A DNA stretch of 64,000 nucleotides from the NCBI GenBank assembly GCA_963730285.1, contig CAVSQY010000013.1:1-64000 (forward strand), in the 5' to 3' direction. Below, piece by piece: positions 43,176 to 51,812 of this stretch; position 1 is the stretch's first letter, and every line of letters starts with the position of its first letter. The DNA comes from JARDZU01 sp963730285. GTDB taxonomy: Bacteria > Actinomycetota > Acidimicrobiia > Spongiisociales > ZC4RG35. A program made the position numbers and the translations under genes. The notes below the pieces were generated by a model. It did no database searches. It was given only the letters and a program-made list of their open reading frames with translations, and was not told the origin of the DNA.

Positions 43176-43816
43176 CCAGCGCCGTCGTCTTCTTCCCGGG
43201 CACCAACTGTGAGCAGGACGTGGTTCATGCGCTTCGATCCATGGGCGGTGACGCCGAGCTCGTGTGGCACCGCGAGACCGATCTATCCGACTTCGACAGT
43301 GTCGTCATCCCCGGTGGGTTCGCCCACGGCGACTACCTGCGAACCGGGGCCATTGCCCGGTTCTCACCTGTCATGGCCGAGGTTCGCCGGATGGCCGACT
43401 CCGGTCTCCCGGTGCTGGGAATCTGCAACGGTTTCCAGGTCTTGTGCGAGGCGAGGATGTTGCCCGGGGCGCTGATCGCCAATCGGGGCCTCTCTTTCAT
43501 CTGCCGTTTCGTGGACCTCGAAGTCGTGGACGACCAAACCATCCTGACCCGCGGCCTCGAGCCGGGTGCCCACATCAGGATTCCCCTCAACTCCTATGAG
43601 GGGAATTGGGTCGACCCCACACACGCGGGTCGGGTCGTGATGCGCTACGTCGGCGATCCCAACGGCTCCCAGGACGGAGCGGCGGCCATCGCCAACGAGC
43701 AGGGGAATGTGGTGGGGATCATGCCTCATCCCGAGCGTGGCACCGAGGAGTTGTTGGGCTCGACCGATGGGCGAAAGCTCCTCGACTGCTTCCTCCACTC
43801 GCTCAGCCCGGCATGA
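43172..43816 (+). CDS. purQ: FGAM synthase glutaminase subunit PurQ
   Basis: 214 residues, class I glutamine amidotransferase. VVFFPGTNCEQDV at the start, VIPGGFAHGDYLRTGAIAR, the nucleophile Cys in VLGICNGFQVL, and the His/Glu pair in MPHPERG near the C-terminus. It supplies ammonia to PurL. Coupled to purS and purL by 4-bp overlaps. Confidence 0.97.
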   Translation: MTSAVVFFPGTNCEQDVVHALRSMGGDAELVWHRETDLSDFDSVVIPGGFAHGDYLRTGAIARFSPVMAEVRRMADSGLPVLGICNGFQVLCEARMLPGALIANRGLSFICRFVDLEVVDDQTILTRGLEPGAHIRIPLNSYEGNWVDPTHAGRVVMRYVGDPNGSQDGAAAIANEQGNVVGIMPHPERGTEELLGSTDGRKLLDCFLHSLSPA

Positions 43817-45972
43817 CCGTCGAGGCCGGCCCGCTTCACAGACGGCTCGGCATGACCGACGAGGAGTACGAGTCGGTGCTGGGGATCCTCGAGCGCGAGC
43901 CGCGACCGGCCGAACTGGCGATGTACTCGGTCATGTGGTCCGAACATTGCTCCTACAAGTCATCGCGCCGTCACATGCGCCGTTTCCCCACCGAGGCGCC
44001 CTGGGTGGTGGTGGGCCCCGGTGAGAACGCCGGCGTGGTCGACCTCGGCGACGGCTGGCTTGCCGCAGTGCGGATAGAGAGCCACAACCACCCCTCCTTT
44101 GTCGAGCCCTATCAGGGAGCGGCCACCGGTGTCGGCGGCATCCTGCGCGATGTGTTCACGATGGGGGCCAGACCAATCGCTCTGTGGAACCCGATCCGAT
44201 TCGGCCCGCTCGACGAGCCGAAAAACCGATACCTCTTCGGCGGGGTAGTCGCCGGCATCGCCGGCTACGGGAACGCGGTGGGAGTCCCCACCGTCGGCGG
44301 AGAGTTGGAGTTCGACCCCTGCTACTCGGGAAACCCTCTGGTCAACGTGATGTGCCTCGGCATCATGAGACGTGAGCAGCTGGTGTTGGGCACGGCCGGT
44401 TCTCCCGGGACCATCGCCGTCCTGCTTGGCAATTCCACCGGTCGGGACGGGATAGGAGGTGCCTCGGTGCTGGCCTCGGCCGGCTTCGACCTGGAGTCTT
44501 CGGAGAAGAGGCCCAGTGTCCAGGTTGGTGACCCATTCGAGGAGAAGAAGCTCATCGAGGCATGCCTCGAGCTATACGAGAGGGACCTCGTGGTTGGGGT
44601 CCAAGACCTGGGCGCAGCCGGTCTCTCCTGCGCCACCTCCGAGCCCGCCGGCCGGGCCGGCGTCGGGATGGAAGTCGATCTCGACTCCGTGCATGTGCGT
44701 GAGACTGGCATGACCGCCCCCGAGCTCCTCATGTCCGAGTCACAGGAGCGGATGATGGCCTTTGTCGCCCCGGACAGAGTAGAAGAAGTTCTCGCTGTTG
44801 CAGACAAGTGGGAAATCGAGTCGGCGGTGGTGGGGACTGTGAGACCCGGTGGCACCCTCACCATCCGACACCAGGGCGAGATAGTCGCCGAGATGCCGGC
44901 CGCCTCGCTCGCCGATGATGCCCCGCTCTATGACCGGCCGATGGAACGGCCCGGCTGGCTCGACGAACTGCTCGATACGCCGCAGGGCTCTCTGGATGGG
45001 CCGATCACGGAGCTGCTTCTCGAGATGTTGGATCAGCCGGGGATCGGCTCCACCGCCTGGGTTCACGAGCAGTACGACCACATGTTGTTCCTCAACACCA
45101 TCGTCGGCCCCGGCTCAGACGGCTCTCTGATCAGGATCCGCGGCACCGAGAAAGGGATGGCGGTCTCCACGGACGGAAACGGTCGTCTCTGCCATCTCGA
45201 TCCCCGTGGTGGATCGGCCCGTCTGGTGTTCGAGGCGGCCCTCAACGTGGCGGTGACCGGAGCCAAGCCGATGGCGGTGGTGGACAACCTCAACTTCGGC
45301 AACCCGGAGAATCCCGAGGTGATGTGGCAGTTTCGGGAGTCCGTGGAAGGGATATCCGAGGCATGCGAGAGCCTGGGGATCCCGGTGATCGGTGGGAACG
45401 TGTCTTTCTACAACGCCACGGAGGGGGTCGACATCCACCCCACCCCGGTGGTCGGGCTGCTCGGTCTGGCCGACCCAATGCCCTTCGACCCGCCCCGTCT
45501 CTCCCGCGGTGAGGACGGGATGGAACTGTGGGAGATCGGTCCCGTCCCGACCGGGAATCTGGCCGCCTCCATCGCCCAGCGAGTGGCCCACGCCGAGCTC
45601 GCCGGCACACCGACTCCGCCCGATCCTGAATTCGCCGTGCAAATTGTGGCCCTGGCTGCCGAACTGGCTCGTCGGGTGCCGGTCCTCCATGACATTTCCG
45701 ACGGTGGCCTGGCCGTTACGGTGGCCGAGATCTGCATCGCTTCTGGTGTCGGAGCCGAGTTGATCGAGATGACTGCCGAGGAGTGGTTCTGTGAGGACCC
45801 CCATCGGTTCGTGGTCGCGATGCCGCCCGATGCGGTGCCACTGCTGGCCGGCCTCAGCCGCAAGATCGGAGCCCTCACCGGCACCACGATCCGGTTCGGC
45901 GACGACTCCGTCGACCTCGCCACCGCCAAACAGACCTACGAAATGGCCATCCCCCGCCGCATGTCGGCCTGA
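43813..45972 (+). CDS. purL: FGAM synthase subunit PurL (small type)
   Basis: 719 residues, the PurS/PurQ-dependent small PurL rather than the ~1300-residue fused form. MYSVMWSEHCSYKSSR, GVGGILRDVFTMGARP, PTVGGELEFDPCYSGNPLVNV and VQDLGAAGLSCATSE mark the two AIRS-like halves. The ATG at 43813 overlaps purQ; the frame upstream of it is a shadow within purQ. A branched hairpin structure begins at its stop codon. Confidence 0.97.
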   Translation: MTVEAGPLHRRLGMTDEEYESVLGILEREPRPAELAMYSVMWSEHCSYKSSRRHMRRFPTEAPWVVVGPGENAGVVDLGDGWLAAVRIESHNHPSFVEPYQGAATGVGGILRDVFTMGARPIALWNPIRFGPLDEPKNRYLFGGVVAGIAGYGNAVGVPTVGGELEFDPCYSGNPLVNVMCLGIMRREQLVLGTAGSPGTIAVLLGNSTGRDGIGGASVLASAGFDLESSEKRPSVQVGDPFEEKKLIEACLELYERDLVVGVQDLGAAGLSCATSEPAGRAGVGMEVDLDSVHVRETGMTAPELLMSESQERMMAFVAPDRVEEVLAVADKWEIESAVVGTVRPGGTLTIRHQGEIVAEMPAASLADDAPLYDRPMERPGWLDELLDTPQGSLDGPITELLLEMLDQPGIGSTAWVHEQYDHMLFLNTIVGPGSDGSLIRIRGTEKGMAVSTDGNGRLCHLDPRGGSARLVFEAALNVAVTGAKPMAVVDNLNFGNPENPEVMWQFRESVEGISEACESLGIPVIGGNVSFYNATEGVDIHPTPVVGLLGLADPMPFDPPRLSRGEDGMELWEIGPVPTGNLAASIAQRVAHAELAGTPTPPDPEFAVQIVALAAELARRVPVLHDISDGGLAVTVAEICIASGVGAELIEMTAEEWFCEDPHRFVVAMPPDAVPLLAGLSRKIGALTGTTIRFGDDSVDLATAKQTYEMAIPRRMSA

Positions 45973-46064
45973 ACAGGCCCCAGGTGAAATCGGCGAGCGA
46001 AAGGGCGAGGAAGCCTCCGGGCCGCAGGGCCGTTTCGCCGAGTCCCCTGAGGGTTTCTGTTCAG
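45969..46064 (+). other. Branched stem structure after purL (terminator or structured RNA)
   Basis: Nested inverted repeats enclose the 140-bp gap: outer arms CTGAACAG/CTGTTCAG (45969-45976 with 46057-46064) and middle arms TCGGCGA/TCGCCGA (45990-45996 with 46035-46041). Two inner hairpins are GAGG-AAG-CCTC (46007-46017) and GGCC-GCAG-GGCC (46020-46031). The outer arm starts in the purL stop codon. There is no T run. It could end the pur operon or be a regulatory RNA for the sigma factor gene. Confidence 0.4.
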
Positions 46065-46112
46065 AGGGTGTCACGCTGCACGGAGCCTTTCGGTCAGCTC
46101 GGATGACAGCGT

Positions 46113-46631
46113 GTGGCGCTCGGGACGGATCCAGCGCGGTTTGTTGAGGCGTCGTACAACCAGATCGGGCAGTTCACCGTGATAAGTGGTGTGGACGATG
46201 AGGCGGTTTGGAACAAGTACCGCGAGGAGTTGATCCGGTATGCGTCGATGCTGGTTGGACCGGCCGATGCCGAGGACCTGCTTTCTTCGGTTGTCTTGCG
46301 TGTTCTGAGCCGGCGTCGGCTGTCTGACCTGGATGACCCCCGCTCGTATCTCTACAAGTCGGTCACCAATGAGGCGCGAAGTCTGATCAGGTGGCGACGG
46401 CGGCGTATGCCCCGAACCCGGACGGATGTGACCCCGGCCGATGTCGAGCCAGAGGTGCTGGACGCAGTGTTGGAACTGCCGAATCGTCAGCGGGCCGCTG
46501 TATATCTCACCTACTGGCGGGATCTCCCGGTGGGTGAGGTGGCGTCTCTGATGGGATGCAGCACTGGATCGGTGAAGCGATATCTGCACATAGCGAGAAG
46601 CAAACTCCGTGAGGTACTCGAAGATGACTGA
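46113..46631 (+). CDS. ECF-type RNA polymerase sigma factor
   Basis: 172 residues. The sigma-2 region contains YREELIRYASMLVGPADAEDLLSSVVLRVLSRR and LDDPRSYLYKSVTNEARS; the sigma-4 region contains LELPNRQRAAVYLTYWRDLPVGEVASLMGC, with the HTH near STGSVKRYLHIARSKL. A GTG start at 46113 is taken without strong ribosome-binding support; a later GTG near 46191 is possible. The stop overlaps the membrane protein gene that follows, the usual arrangement for a sigma/anti-sigma pair. Confidence 0.87.
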   Translation: MALGTDPARFVEASYNQIGQFTVISGVDDEAVWNKYREELIRYASMLVGPADAEDLLSSVVLRVLSRRRLSDLDDPRSYLYKSVTNEARSLIRWRRRRMPRTRTDVTPADVEPEVLDAVLELPNRQRAAVYLTYWRDLPVGEVASLMGCSTGSVKRYLHIARSKLREVLEDD

Positions 46632-47688
46632 ACTACGAACCCAAGATCAAGCACGACTGCGAAAGGCTCTGCGGTTTCTCGATGATGAGGCCCCGATCCC
46701 TCCCGGTCTACCGCGGCTGGCGCCGAAGACGACAGGAAGCCATCCTCGACCCTGGCTCCAGCGTCCGTGGTTGGTGGCCGGAGCCGCGTTCATCTTGACG
46801 ATGATCGTTCTCACGCCTCTGGTCTTTCTTTCTGGTGACCGGAGAGGTGGCACTGCAACCCCGCCACCTCTGGTGACGCCCACCGCCACGATCGCCACCA
46901 CCACGACGACCACGGCAGTTGTCTCTGAGCGGATCCCTCTCGACGGGCGACCCGGGGATCTGGGCGTCGAGTCGATCGACTTCATCACAGCGATCTATCC
47001 GACATCTCCCGAGGAGCACCGGGTCTCTGCCGTCTGGGAAGCCCTACGGCACAACGTCGAGGGATTCTGGGTGGAATCCTGCATGGTGGCCCAGGGCATC
47101 AGCGTCGAGATGCCCAGGATCACCGCGGACTACGTCCGTCGTAGTGGCGATATGCCCGACTTCGAACTCGACGCCCGTATGGGGATATTCAACGACTACA
47201 TCGTGGAGACCCCTGCACCTCCGGCTACGGCGACAAGTGAACAGACCGCGGCCTGGCAGACCACCTACGACGAGTGCAGCAATGCGGTCGAAGTCAAACG
47301 CTCCGAGCAGTTCGATCAAGTCATCGGTCTCGCCCCGTCCTGGTGGGACATCGTGCGAGAGGTCAACGCCTCGCCAGAGATGAAACCGGTCACCGACCAC
47401 ATGCTGTCCTGCATTGCCGACAACGGTGGGCCTGATGTCCAAGACGTGATTCACCTCTACTCAGACCAGATCACCATGGATGCCACCAGCAAGGAGGACG
47501 CCGCTGCCTCCTGGGCAGTTCTGGCAGAGCTCTATGCCTCGTGTGCCGGCGACTACAACAGGGTCCGCCAGAGCTTGCTTATACCGAAGCGGCAGCAGAT
47601 ACATGCCGACTACCCAAACGTCCTCGCCCAAGCTCGGGAATACTTCAACGAGGTGGTTGACGCCGCATCTGTCAACACTGAGCCATGA
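46624..47688 (+). CDS. Membrane-anchored partner of the sigma factor (putative anti-sigma)
   Basis: 354 residues. A ~50-residue basic cytoplasmic head is followed by one membrane helix (about 53-72), a Thr/Pro-rich linker (about 75-105) and a ~240-residue outer domain with two pairs of cysteines (SCMVAQG, DECSNA, SCIADNGG, SCAGDYN) that could form disulfides. No zinc-binding HxxxCxxC motif of ZAS anti-sigma factors is seen. The 8-bp overlap with the sigma gene supports a sensor/anti-sigma role; that is inference. Confidence 0.65.
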   Translation: MTELRTQDQARLRKALRFLDDEAPIPPGLPRLAPKTTGSHPRPWLQRPWLVAGAAFILTMIVLTPLVFLSGDRRGGTATPPPLVTPTATIATTTTTTAVVSERIPLDGRPGDLGVESIDFITAIYPTSPEEHRVSAVWEALRHNVEGFWVESCMVAQGISVEMPRITADYVRRSGDMPDFELDARMGIFNDYIVETPAPPATATSEQTAAWQTTYDECSNAVEVKRSEQFDQVIGLAPSWWDIVREVNASPEMKPVTDHMLSCIADNGGPDVQDVIHLYSDQITMDATSKEDAAASWAVLAELYASCAGDYNRVRQSLLIPKRQQIHADYPNVLAQAREYFNEVVDAASVNTEP

Positions 47689-47818
47689 CAGAATTCATCC
47701 TCGATCCGGGTCTCGACAACACTCTCGATTTCTCGTCCAGTTCGTCGTTGGTGTGGTGGCCGGACTTGTAGCCTGATTGCTACTTGGGAAGAGGACCCAG
47801 GACGCTGACAATTGCTCC

Positions 47819-48103
47819 CTACTGCGTAGATGAGTCCACAGGGTCTGCACGCTCTGCCTGGATTCCCCACATGTCTGGATCCGCAACGAGCTCATCGGTT
47901 GTCAGCACTCGAAGCGGTTCTACACCCGTGACATCACGGACAACCTGAGCTAGGTCGATCGTTCTCTCGGCTACGACGTAACCCTCACCTCGACTTGATT
48001 CGTTGAATCCGACATGAACCCCCGGACCCCACGTCCGAAAGATATGGCTCGCGACTCGGTGGGCCCATTCAACGGAAGAGACGAAGGCATACGTGAGTTC
48101 CAT
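47819..48103 (-). CDS. Hypothetical 94-residue protein
   Basis: Begins MELTYAFVSSVEWAHRVASH at an ATG with AAAGGTG upstream; soluble, acidic C-terminus, no recognised domain. Codon use is less GC-biased than the neighbours. A longer start at 48211 would overlap the MarR gene by 46 bp and adds unlikely residues. It is downstream of, and parallel to, the MarR gene. Confidence 0.45.
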   Translation of the reverse strand: MELTYAFVSSVEWAHRVASHIFRTWGPGVHVGFNESSRGEGYVVAERTIDLAQVVRDVTGVEPLRVLTTDELVADPDMWGIQAERADPVDSSTQ

Positions 48104-48165
48104 GGCACCTTTCAAACAATAAGTCCGGTGTTCGATCTCCCAAGGCCCTGGAAACGAGCCTGCGA

Positions 48166-48831
48166 TCAGTCCTTTATCTCGCGCCATCTCCCGTGTTCGT
48201 CCTGGACCCATCGGGTGCCGCCGACGACCATGGCGATGGAGACCAGGTCCTTCATCTCTGACTTGATCGTCTTGAACAGGGATTTGGCGTCGTCCTTGAG
48301 CACTTTCGCCTGTTCGAGGCGGTAGCGAAGTGACGCTTTTCTCCTCGGCATGCGGGCACGCACCCTTCTCGCCAGCTCCTGATTGAGACGCCGGCTGGTC
48401 TCGAGGAATCGGATGATGGTGAGCAGGTCCTGGTCGCTCAAAGCCTCGACATATGGGGAGCTCGCCTCCGCCATCGGCCCGTAGACCTCGGCGGCGAGAC
48501 GTTTCGCCTCAGGTGTTAGAGCCACGAGCACCTTGCGACGATCATGGGGGTCGCCACTTCGCTCCAATAGCCCGGCGGTCACCAGCCGATCGACCATGGT
48601 CGTCGCCGCACCGGTGGTCAGACCGACCTCACGAGCCAGGTCCCCAGCTGTCATCGGGCCCTGCTGATCGACGATGTCGAGACACCGTCCGTCGGTCCGG
48701 TTGACACCGATGAAGTCACAGAAGGCCTGGTCCATCAGATCGCTAGCTGTTTGAGCCCCCCGGACAGACTCCTCGAGACGACGGAGCGCATCAGTCCGCT
48801 GTTCTCTTGACAATCTAATCTCTTGACTCAT
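48166..48831 (-). CDS. MarR-family transcriptional regulator
   Basis: 221 residues. Winged helix: CLDIVDQQGPMTAGDLAREVGL, TTGAATTMVDRLVTAGLLERSGDPHDRRKVLVALTPEA in three parts. The C-terminus (about 150-221) is longer than usual and ends KDLVSIAMVVGGTRWVQDEHGR. Divergent from the DrrAB exporter genes with a 55-bp gap, so it probably represses them and itself. Two CTTGACARTCTAATC repeats flank and overlap its start. Confidence 0.9.
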   Translation of the reverse strand: MSQEIRLSREQRTDALRRLEESVRGAQTASDLMDQAFCDFIGVNRTDGRCLDIVDQQGPMTAGDLAREVGLTTGAATTMVDRLVTAGLLERSGDPHDRRKVLVALTPEAKRLAAEVYGPMAEASSPYVEALSDQDLLTIIRFLETSRRLNQELARRVRARMPRRKASLRYRLEQAKVLKDDAKSLFKTIKSEMKDLVSIAMVVGGTRWVQDEHGRWREIKD

Positions 48832-48852
48832 AAGATACTTGACAGTCTAATC
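48806..48852. promoter_or_regulatory. Direct repeats, probable MarR operator
   Basis: CTTGACAATCTAATC (48806-48820) recurs as CTTGACAGTCTAATC (48838-48852) 32 bp later, about three helical turns apart on the same face. The first copy lies in the first codons of the MarR gene, the second in the divergent promoter region. Confidence 0.55.
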
Positions 48853-48886
48853 ATACTGACGACACCACGGCAAGGAAGAGGAGACG

Positions 48887-49879
48887 ATGACGGAGAAGAT
48901 GATCGAAGCCCGGGGCTTGCGACGGGTATACAAGACCCGCAAGCAGGAGGTCGAGGCGGTCAGGGGAGTCGACTTCGTCGTCGACTCCGGTGAGATAGTT
49001 GGCTTCCTGGGGCCGAACGGCGCCGGAAAGACCACCACCCTGCGCATGCTCACCACCCTTTTGCAGCCAACAGGCGGCGAGGCGACCGTGGCGGGACGCG
49101 AGCTCCGGATCGACCCGGTGGGTGTTCGCCAGCGCATCGGGTACGTGGCACAGAGCGGGTCGACCGACCCCGAGGCCCGGGCCGGCGAGGAGATCGTCGA
49201 CCACGCCCGCATGTACGGAATAGACAAGGACGTCGCCAAGGACAGCGGGGAAATGCTCTTCTCCCAACTCGAACTCGAGGGCTTGTGGGACCGTCAGTGC
49301 AAGACCCTCTCCGGCGGGCAACGCCGCCGTCTCGACATCGCCATGGGTCTGGTTCACAAGCCGAGTCTCGTGTTCCTCGATGAGCCGTCGACGGGGCTCG
49401 ACCCACAGTCACGAGCCAATCTCTGGGAGCACGTCGCCCGGTTGCGAGACGAGTTGGACACCACCGTCTTCATCACCACCCACTACATGGACGAGGCGGA
49501 CATCCTCTGTGACCGGATCCTGGTGATCGACGACGGTCAGATCGTCGCCCGTGGCACCCCGGACGAGCTGAAACGGAGTGTCAAAGGCGACTCGGTCACC
49601 CTGACCTTCGGACATCCCGACATCGCAGCCCGGGCGGCGGCCATGACCGCCAATCTGGACACAACCGGCGAGCCGGTGGTCGACGGGTACGACCTGCACT
49701 TCCAGGTTCCCGACGGCGCTTCGGCCCTGCCGGTGCTGCTGCGGGCCATGGTCGAGCAGGACATCGACGCCACAGGCGTCCAGGTCAAGCGACCGACACT
49801 CGACGACGTCTTCCTGACCATGACCGGCCGCTCACTCCGTGAGGGCGACAACGGCGGCACCGTTTCACGGGCAGCCTGA
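48887..49879 (+). CDS. ABC exporter ATPase, DrrA-like
   Basis: 330 residues. Walker A FLGPNGAGKTTTLRM, signature LSGGQRRRLDIA, Walker B LVFLDEPSTGLD, and H-loop FITTHYMDEADIL, followed by a ~90-residue C-terminal domain as in daunorubicin-resistance DrrA proteins. It powers export of a hydrophobic drug or lipid with the permease that follows. AAGAGGAG precedes the ATG. Expression is probably controlled by the divergent MarR protein. Confidence 0.93.
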   Translation: MTEKMIEARGLRRVYKTRKQEVEAVRGVDFVVDSGEIVGFLGPNGAGKTTTLRMLTTLLQPTGGEATVAGRELRIDPVGVRQRIGYVAQSGSTDPEARAGEEIVDHARMYGIDKDVAKDSGEMLFSQLELEGLWDRQCKTLSGGQRRRLDIAMGLVHKPSLVFLDEPSTGLDPQSRANLWEHVARLRDELDTTVFITTHYMDEADILCDRILVIDDGQIVARGTPDELKRSVKGDSVTLTFGHPDIAARAAAMTANLDTTGEPVVDGYDLHFQVPDGASALPVLLRAMVEQDIDATGVQVKRPTLDDVFLTMTGRSLREGDNGGTVSRAA

Positions 49880-49890
49880 AAGGAATCACG

Positions 49891-50652
49891 ATGGGCTTCT
49901 TCCACGAAACCTGGCTCGTTTTCAGCCGGGCCATGAGACTCTCCCTGAGAAACCCGGTATGGGTGATCTTGGGGTTGATACAACCGATCCTCTACCTCAC
50001 GTTGTTCGGGCCGCTGCTCGAGCCGGTGGCCAACGCCCCTGGATTCCCGCCCGGTGACGCCTGGCTGGTCTTCGTGCCAGGCCTCCTGGTCCAACTCGGC
50101 CTGTTCGGGGCTGCCTTCGTCGGCTTCGGGCTGATCGCCGAGTGGCGTGCGGGCGTGGTCGACCGGATGCGGGTCACGCCGGCGAGCCGGGGAGCCTTGC
50201 TCCTGGGCCGGGTCCTCCGCGACGTCATCGTGCTGGTGGTCCAGGGCGCGATCCTGGTCAGCGCCGCCCAACTCTTCGGGCTGAGCGCCCCCTTCGAGGC
50301 ACTGGTCATCGGCCTGGCAATCGTCGGCCTGCTCGGCGCCGCCTTCTCTTCGGTTTCCTACGGGGTGGCGCTCAAACTGAAGAGCGAGGATGCGTTTGCG
50401 CCGCTACTGAACGGCGTGATCGTGCCGGTGCTGCTCCTGTCCGGGATCCTGCTCCCTATGAGCCTGGCGCCGCATTGGCTGCAGACCGTGGCCAACCTCA
50501 ACCCGATCTCATACGTGGTGGACGGTGTCCGCGCCGTGTTCCGGGGCGAATTCACCACCGCAGACTCGATGATCGGCCTGGCCGTCACCGCCGGTTTGGT
50601 GGCGGTGGGGCTGCTCTTCGGCACCAGAGTCTTTCGTAGGGAGTCCGCCTGA
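49891..50652 (+). CDS. ABC-2 type permease, DrrB-like
   Basis: 253 residues with six membrane helices and the ABC-2 signature region (LLSGILLPMSLAPHWLQTVANLNPISYVVDGVR). It pairs with the ATPase 11 bp upstream to form a two-gene drug or lipid exporter. The gene starts at an ATG with AAAGGA upstream. Confidence 0.92.
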   Translation: MGFFHETWLVFSRAMRLSLRNPVWVILGLIQPILYLTLFGPLLEPVANAPGFPPGDAWLVFVPGLLVQLGLFGAAFVGFGLIAEWRAGVVDRMRVTPASRGALLLGRVLRDVIVLVVQGAILVSAAQLFGLSAPFEALVIGLAIVGLLGAAFSSVSYGVALKLKSEDAFAPLLNGVIVPVLLLSGILLPMSLAPHWLQTVANLNPISYVVDGVRAVFRGEFTTADSMIGLAVTAGLVAVGLLFGTRVFRRESA

Positions 50653-50674
50653 CCGGGGCCCGGTCGGAAGCCGA

Positions 50675-50680
50675 TACCAT
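50675..50680 (+). promoter_or_regulatory. -10 box of the phosphofructokinase gene
   Basis: TACCAT is followed by 6 nt and the GTG at 50687; no Shine-Dalgarno. Confidence 0.4.
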
Positions 50681-50686
50681 CGACCC

Positions 50687-51808
50687 GTGGCCGGCACGAT
50701 CGGGATCCTCACCGCAGGGGGCGACAGCCCCGGGTTGAATGCGGCCATCCGGGCAGTGGGCAAGGCCGCCCAACGGGCGTACGGGATGCACGTGATCGGG
50801 TTCAAGGACGGTTTCCAGGGGCTGATGCAGAACCGGTTCATTCGGCTCGACTCCGACGCACTCTCCGGGATTCTCACACGGGGAGGGACCACTCTGGGCA
50901 CGAGCCGGGTCAAGGTCGACAAGATGGAGATGGGTGACGGTCGCCGTATGGACATGAGAGCCCTCATGCGTGACGTGGCGGATCAACACCAGCTCGACGC
51001 CCTGGTCTGCCTGGGTGGCGACGGCACGATGAAGAACGCACTCAAGCTGGAGGACGTCGGGATCAGGGTTCTGACCCTCCCCAAGACGATCGACAACGAC
51101 GTCAGCGGGACCGACGTCACTTTCGGATTCGACACCGCCCTGGGAATTGCCACCGAGGCGATCGATCGCCTCCACTCGACCGCCCACTCCCATCATCGGA
51201 TAATGGTGGTCGAGATCATGGGCCACGACGTCGGTTGGCTTGCCCTCGGAGCAGGGCTCGCCGGGGGCGCCGACGTGATCCTGATCCCGGAGATCCCTTA
51301 CGACACCGATGCCATCGCCTCGTCGATCTCGGCACGCAAGGCGGCGGGGAGCGGTTTTTCGATCGTGGCCGTGGCAGAGGGCGCCCACTCCCGTGAGGCG
51401 GCCCGGGCAAGAGCCGGCATTCTGGAGAAACTCGAGTCGGCGTCGGGGGATGAGAAGAGCGAGCTCAAAGAAGAGCTCGCCGAATTCAAGAGGGGCCACT
51501 CCCGGCGCAGCCAAGAGTTGGCCGAAACGCTGATGGAGACCACCGGCCTGGAGGCACGGGTCACCATCCTCGGCCATGTGCAGCGTGGGGGAACGCCATC
51601 ACCCGCCGATCGGCTTCTGGCCACCAGGCTCGGCACGGCCTGCGCCACCTATATCACCGAAGGCATCCACGGAGTTCTGGTCGCAGCCCGTGGTGAGACC
51701 ACCGAAGCGGTGCCTCTGAAGGAAATTGCGGGGGTCACCAAGAATGTGCCCCTGGATCACCCGTGGATCACCTCGGCCCGGCACCTCGGAATCTCACTCG
51801 GGGACTGA
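50687..51808 (+). CDS. pfkA: 6-phosphofructokinase (group III type)
   Basis: 373 residues with the PFK fold: GILTAGGDSPGLNAAIR, CLGGDGTMKNALKL (110-120), LPKTIDNDVSGTDVTFG (131-147) and HVQRGGTPSPADRL. Gly113 in GGDGT matches ATP-using enzymes, whereas Lys133 in PKTIDND is the residue of pyrophosphate-using enzymes; mixed G/K enzymes occur in actinobacteria and include ATP-dependent ones. Phosphate donor therefore uncertain. Followed 4 bp later by mobA. Confidence 0.92.
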   Translation: MAGTIGILTAGGDSPGLNAAIRAVGKAAQRAYGMHVIGFKDGFQGLMQNRFIRLDSDALSGILTRGGTTLGTSRVKVDKMEMGDGRRMDMRALMRDVADQHQLDALVCLGGDGTMKNALKLEDVGIRVLTLPKTIDNDVSGTDVTFGFDTALGIATEAIDRLHSTAHSHHRIMVVEIMGHDVGWLALGAGLAGGADVILIPEIPYDTDAIASSISARKAAGSGFSIVAVAEGAHSREAARARAGILEKLESASGDEKSELKEELAEFKRGHSRRSQELAETLMETTGLEARVTILGHVQRGGTPSPADRLLATRLGTACATYITEGIHGVLVAARGETTEAVPLKEIAGVTKNVPLDHPWITSARHLGISLGD

Positions 51809-51812
51809 GCCG

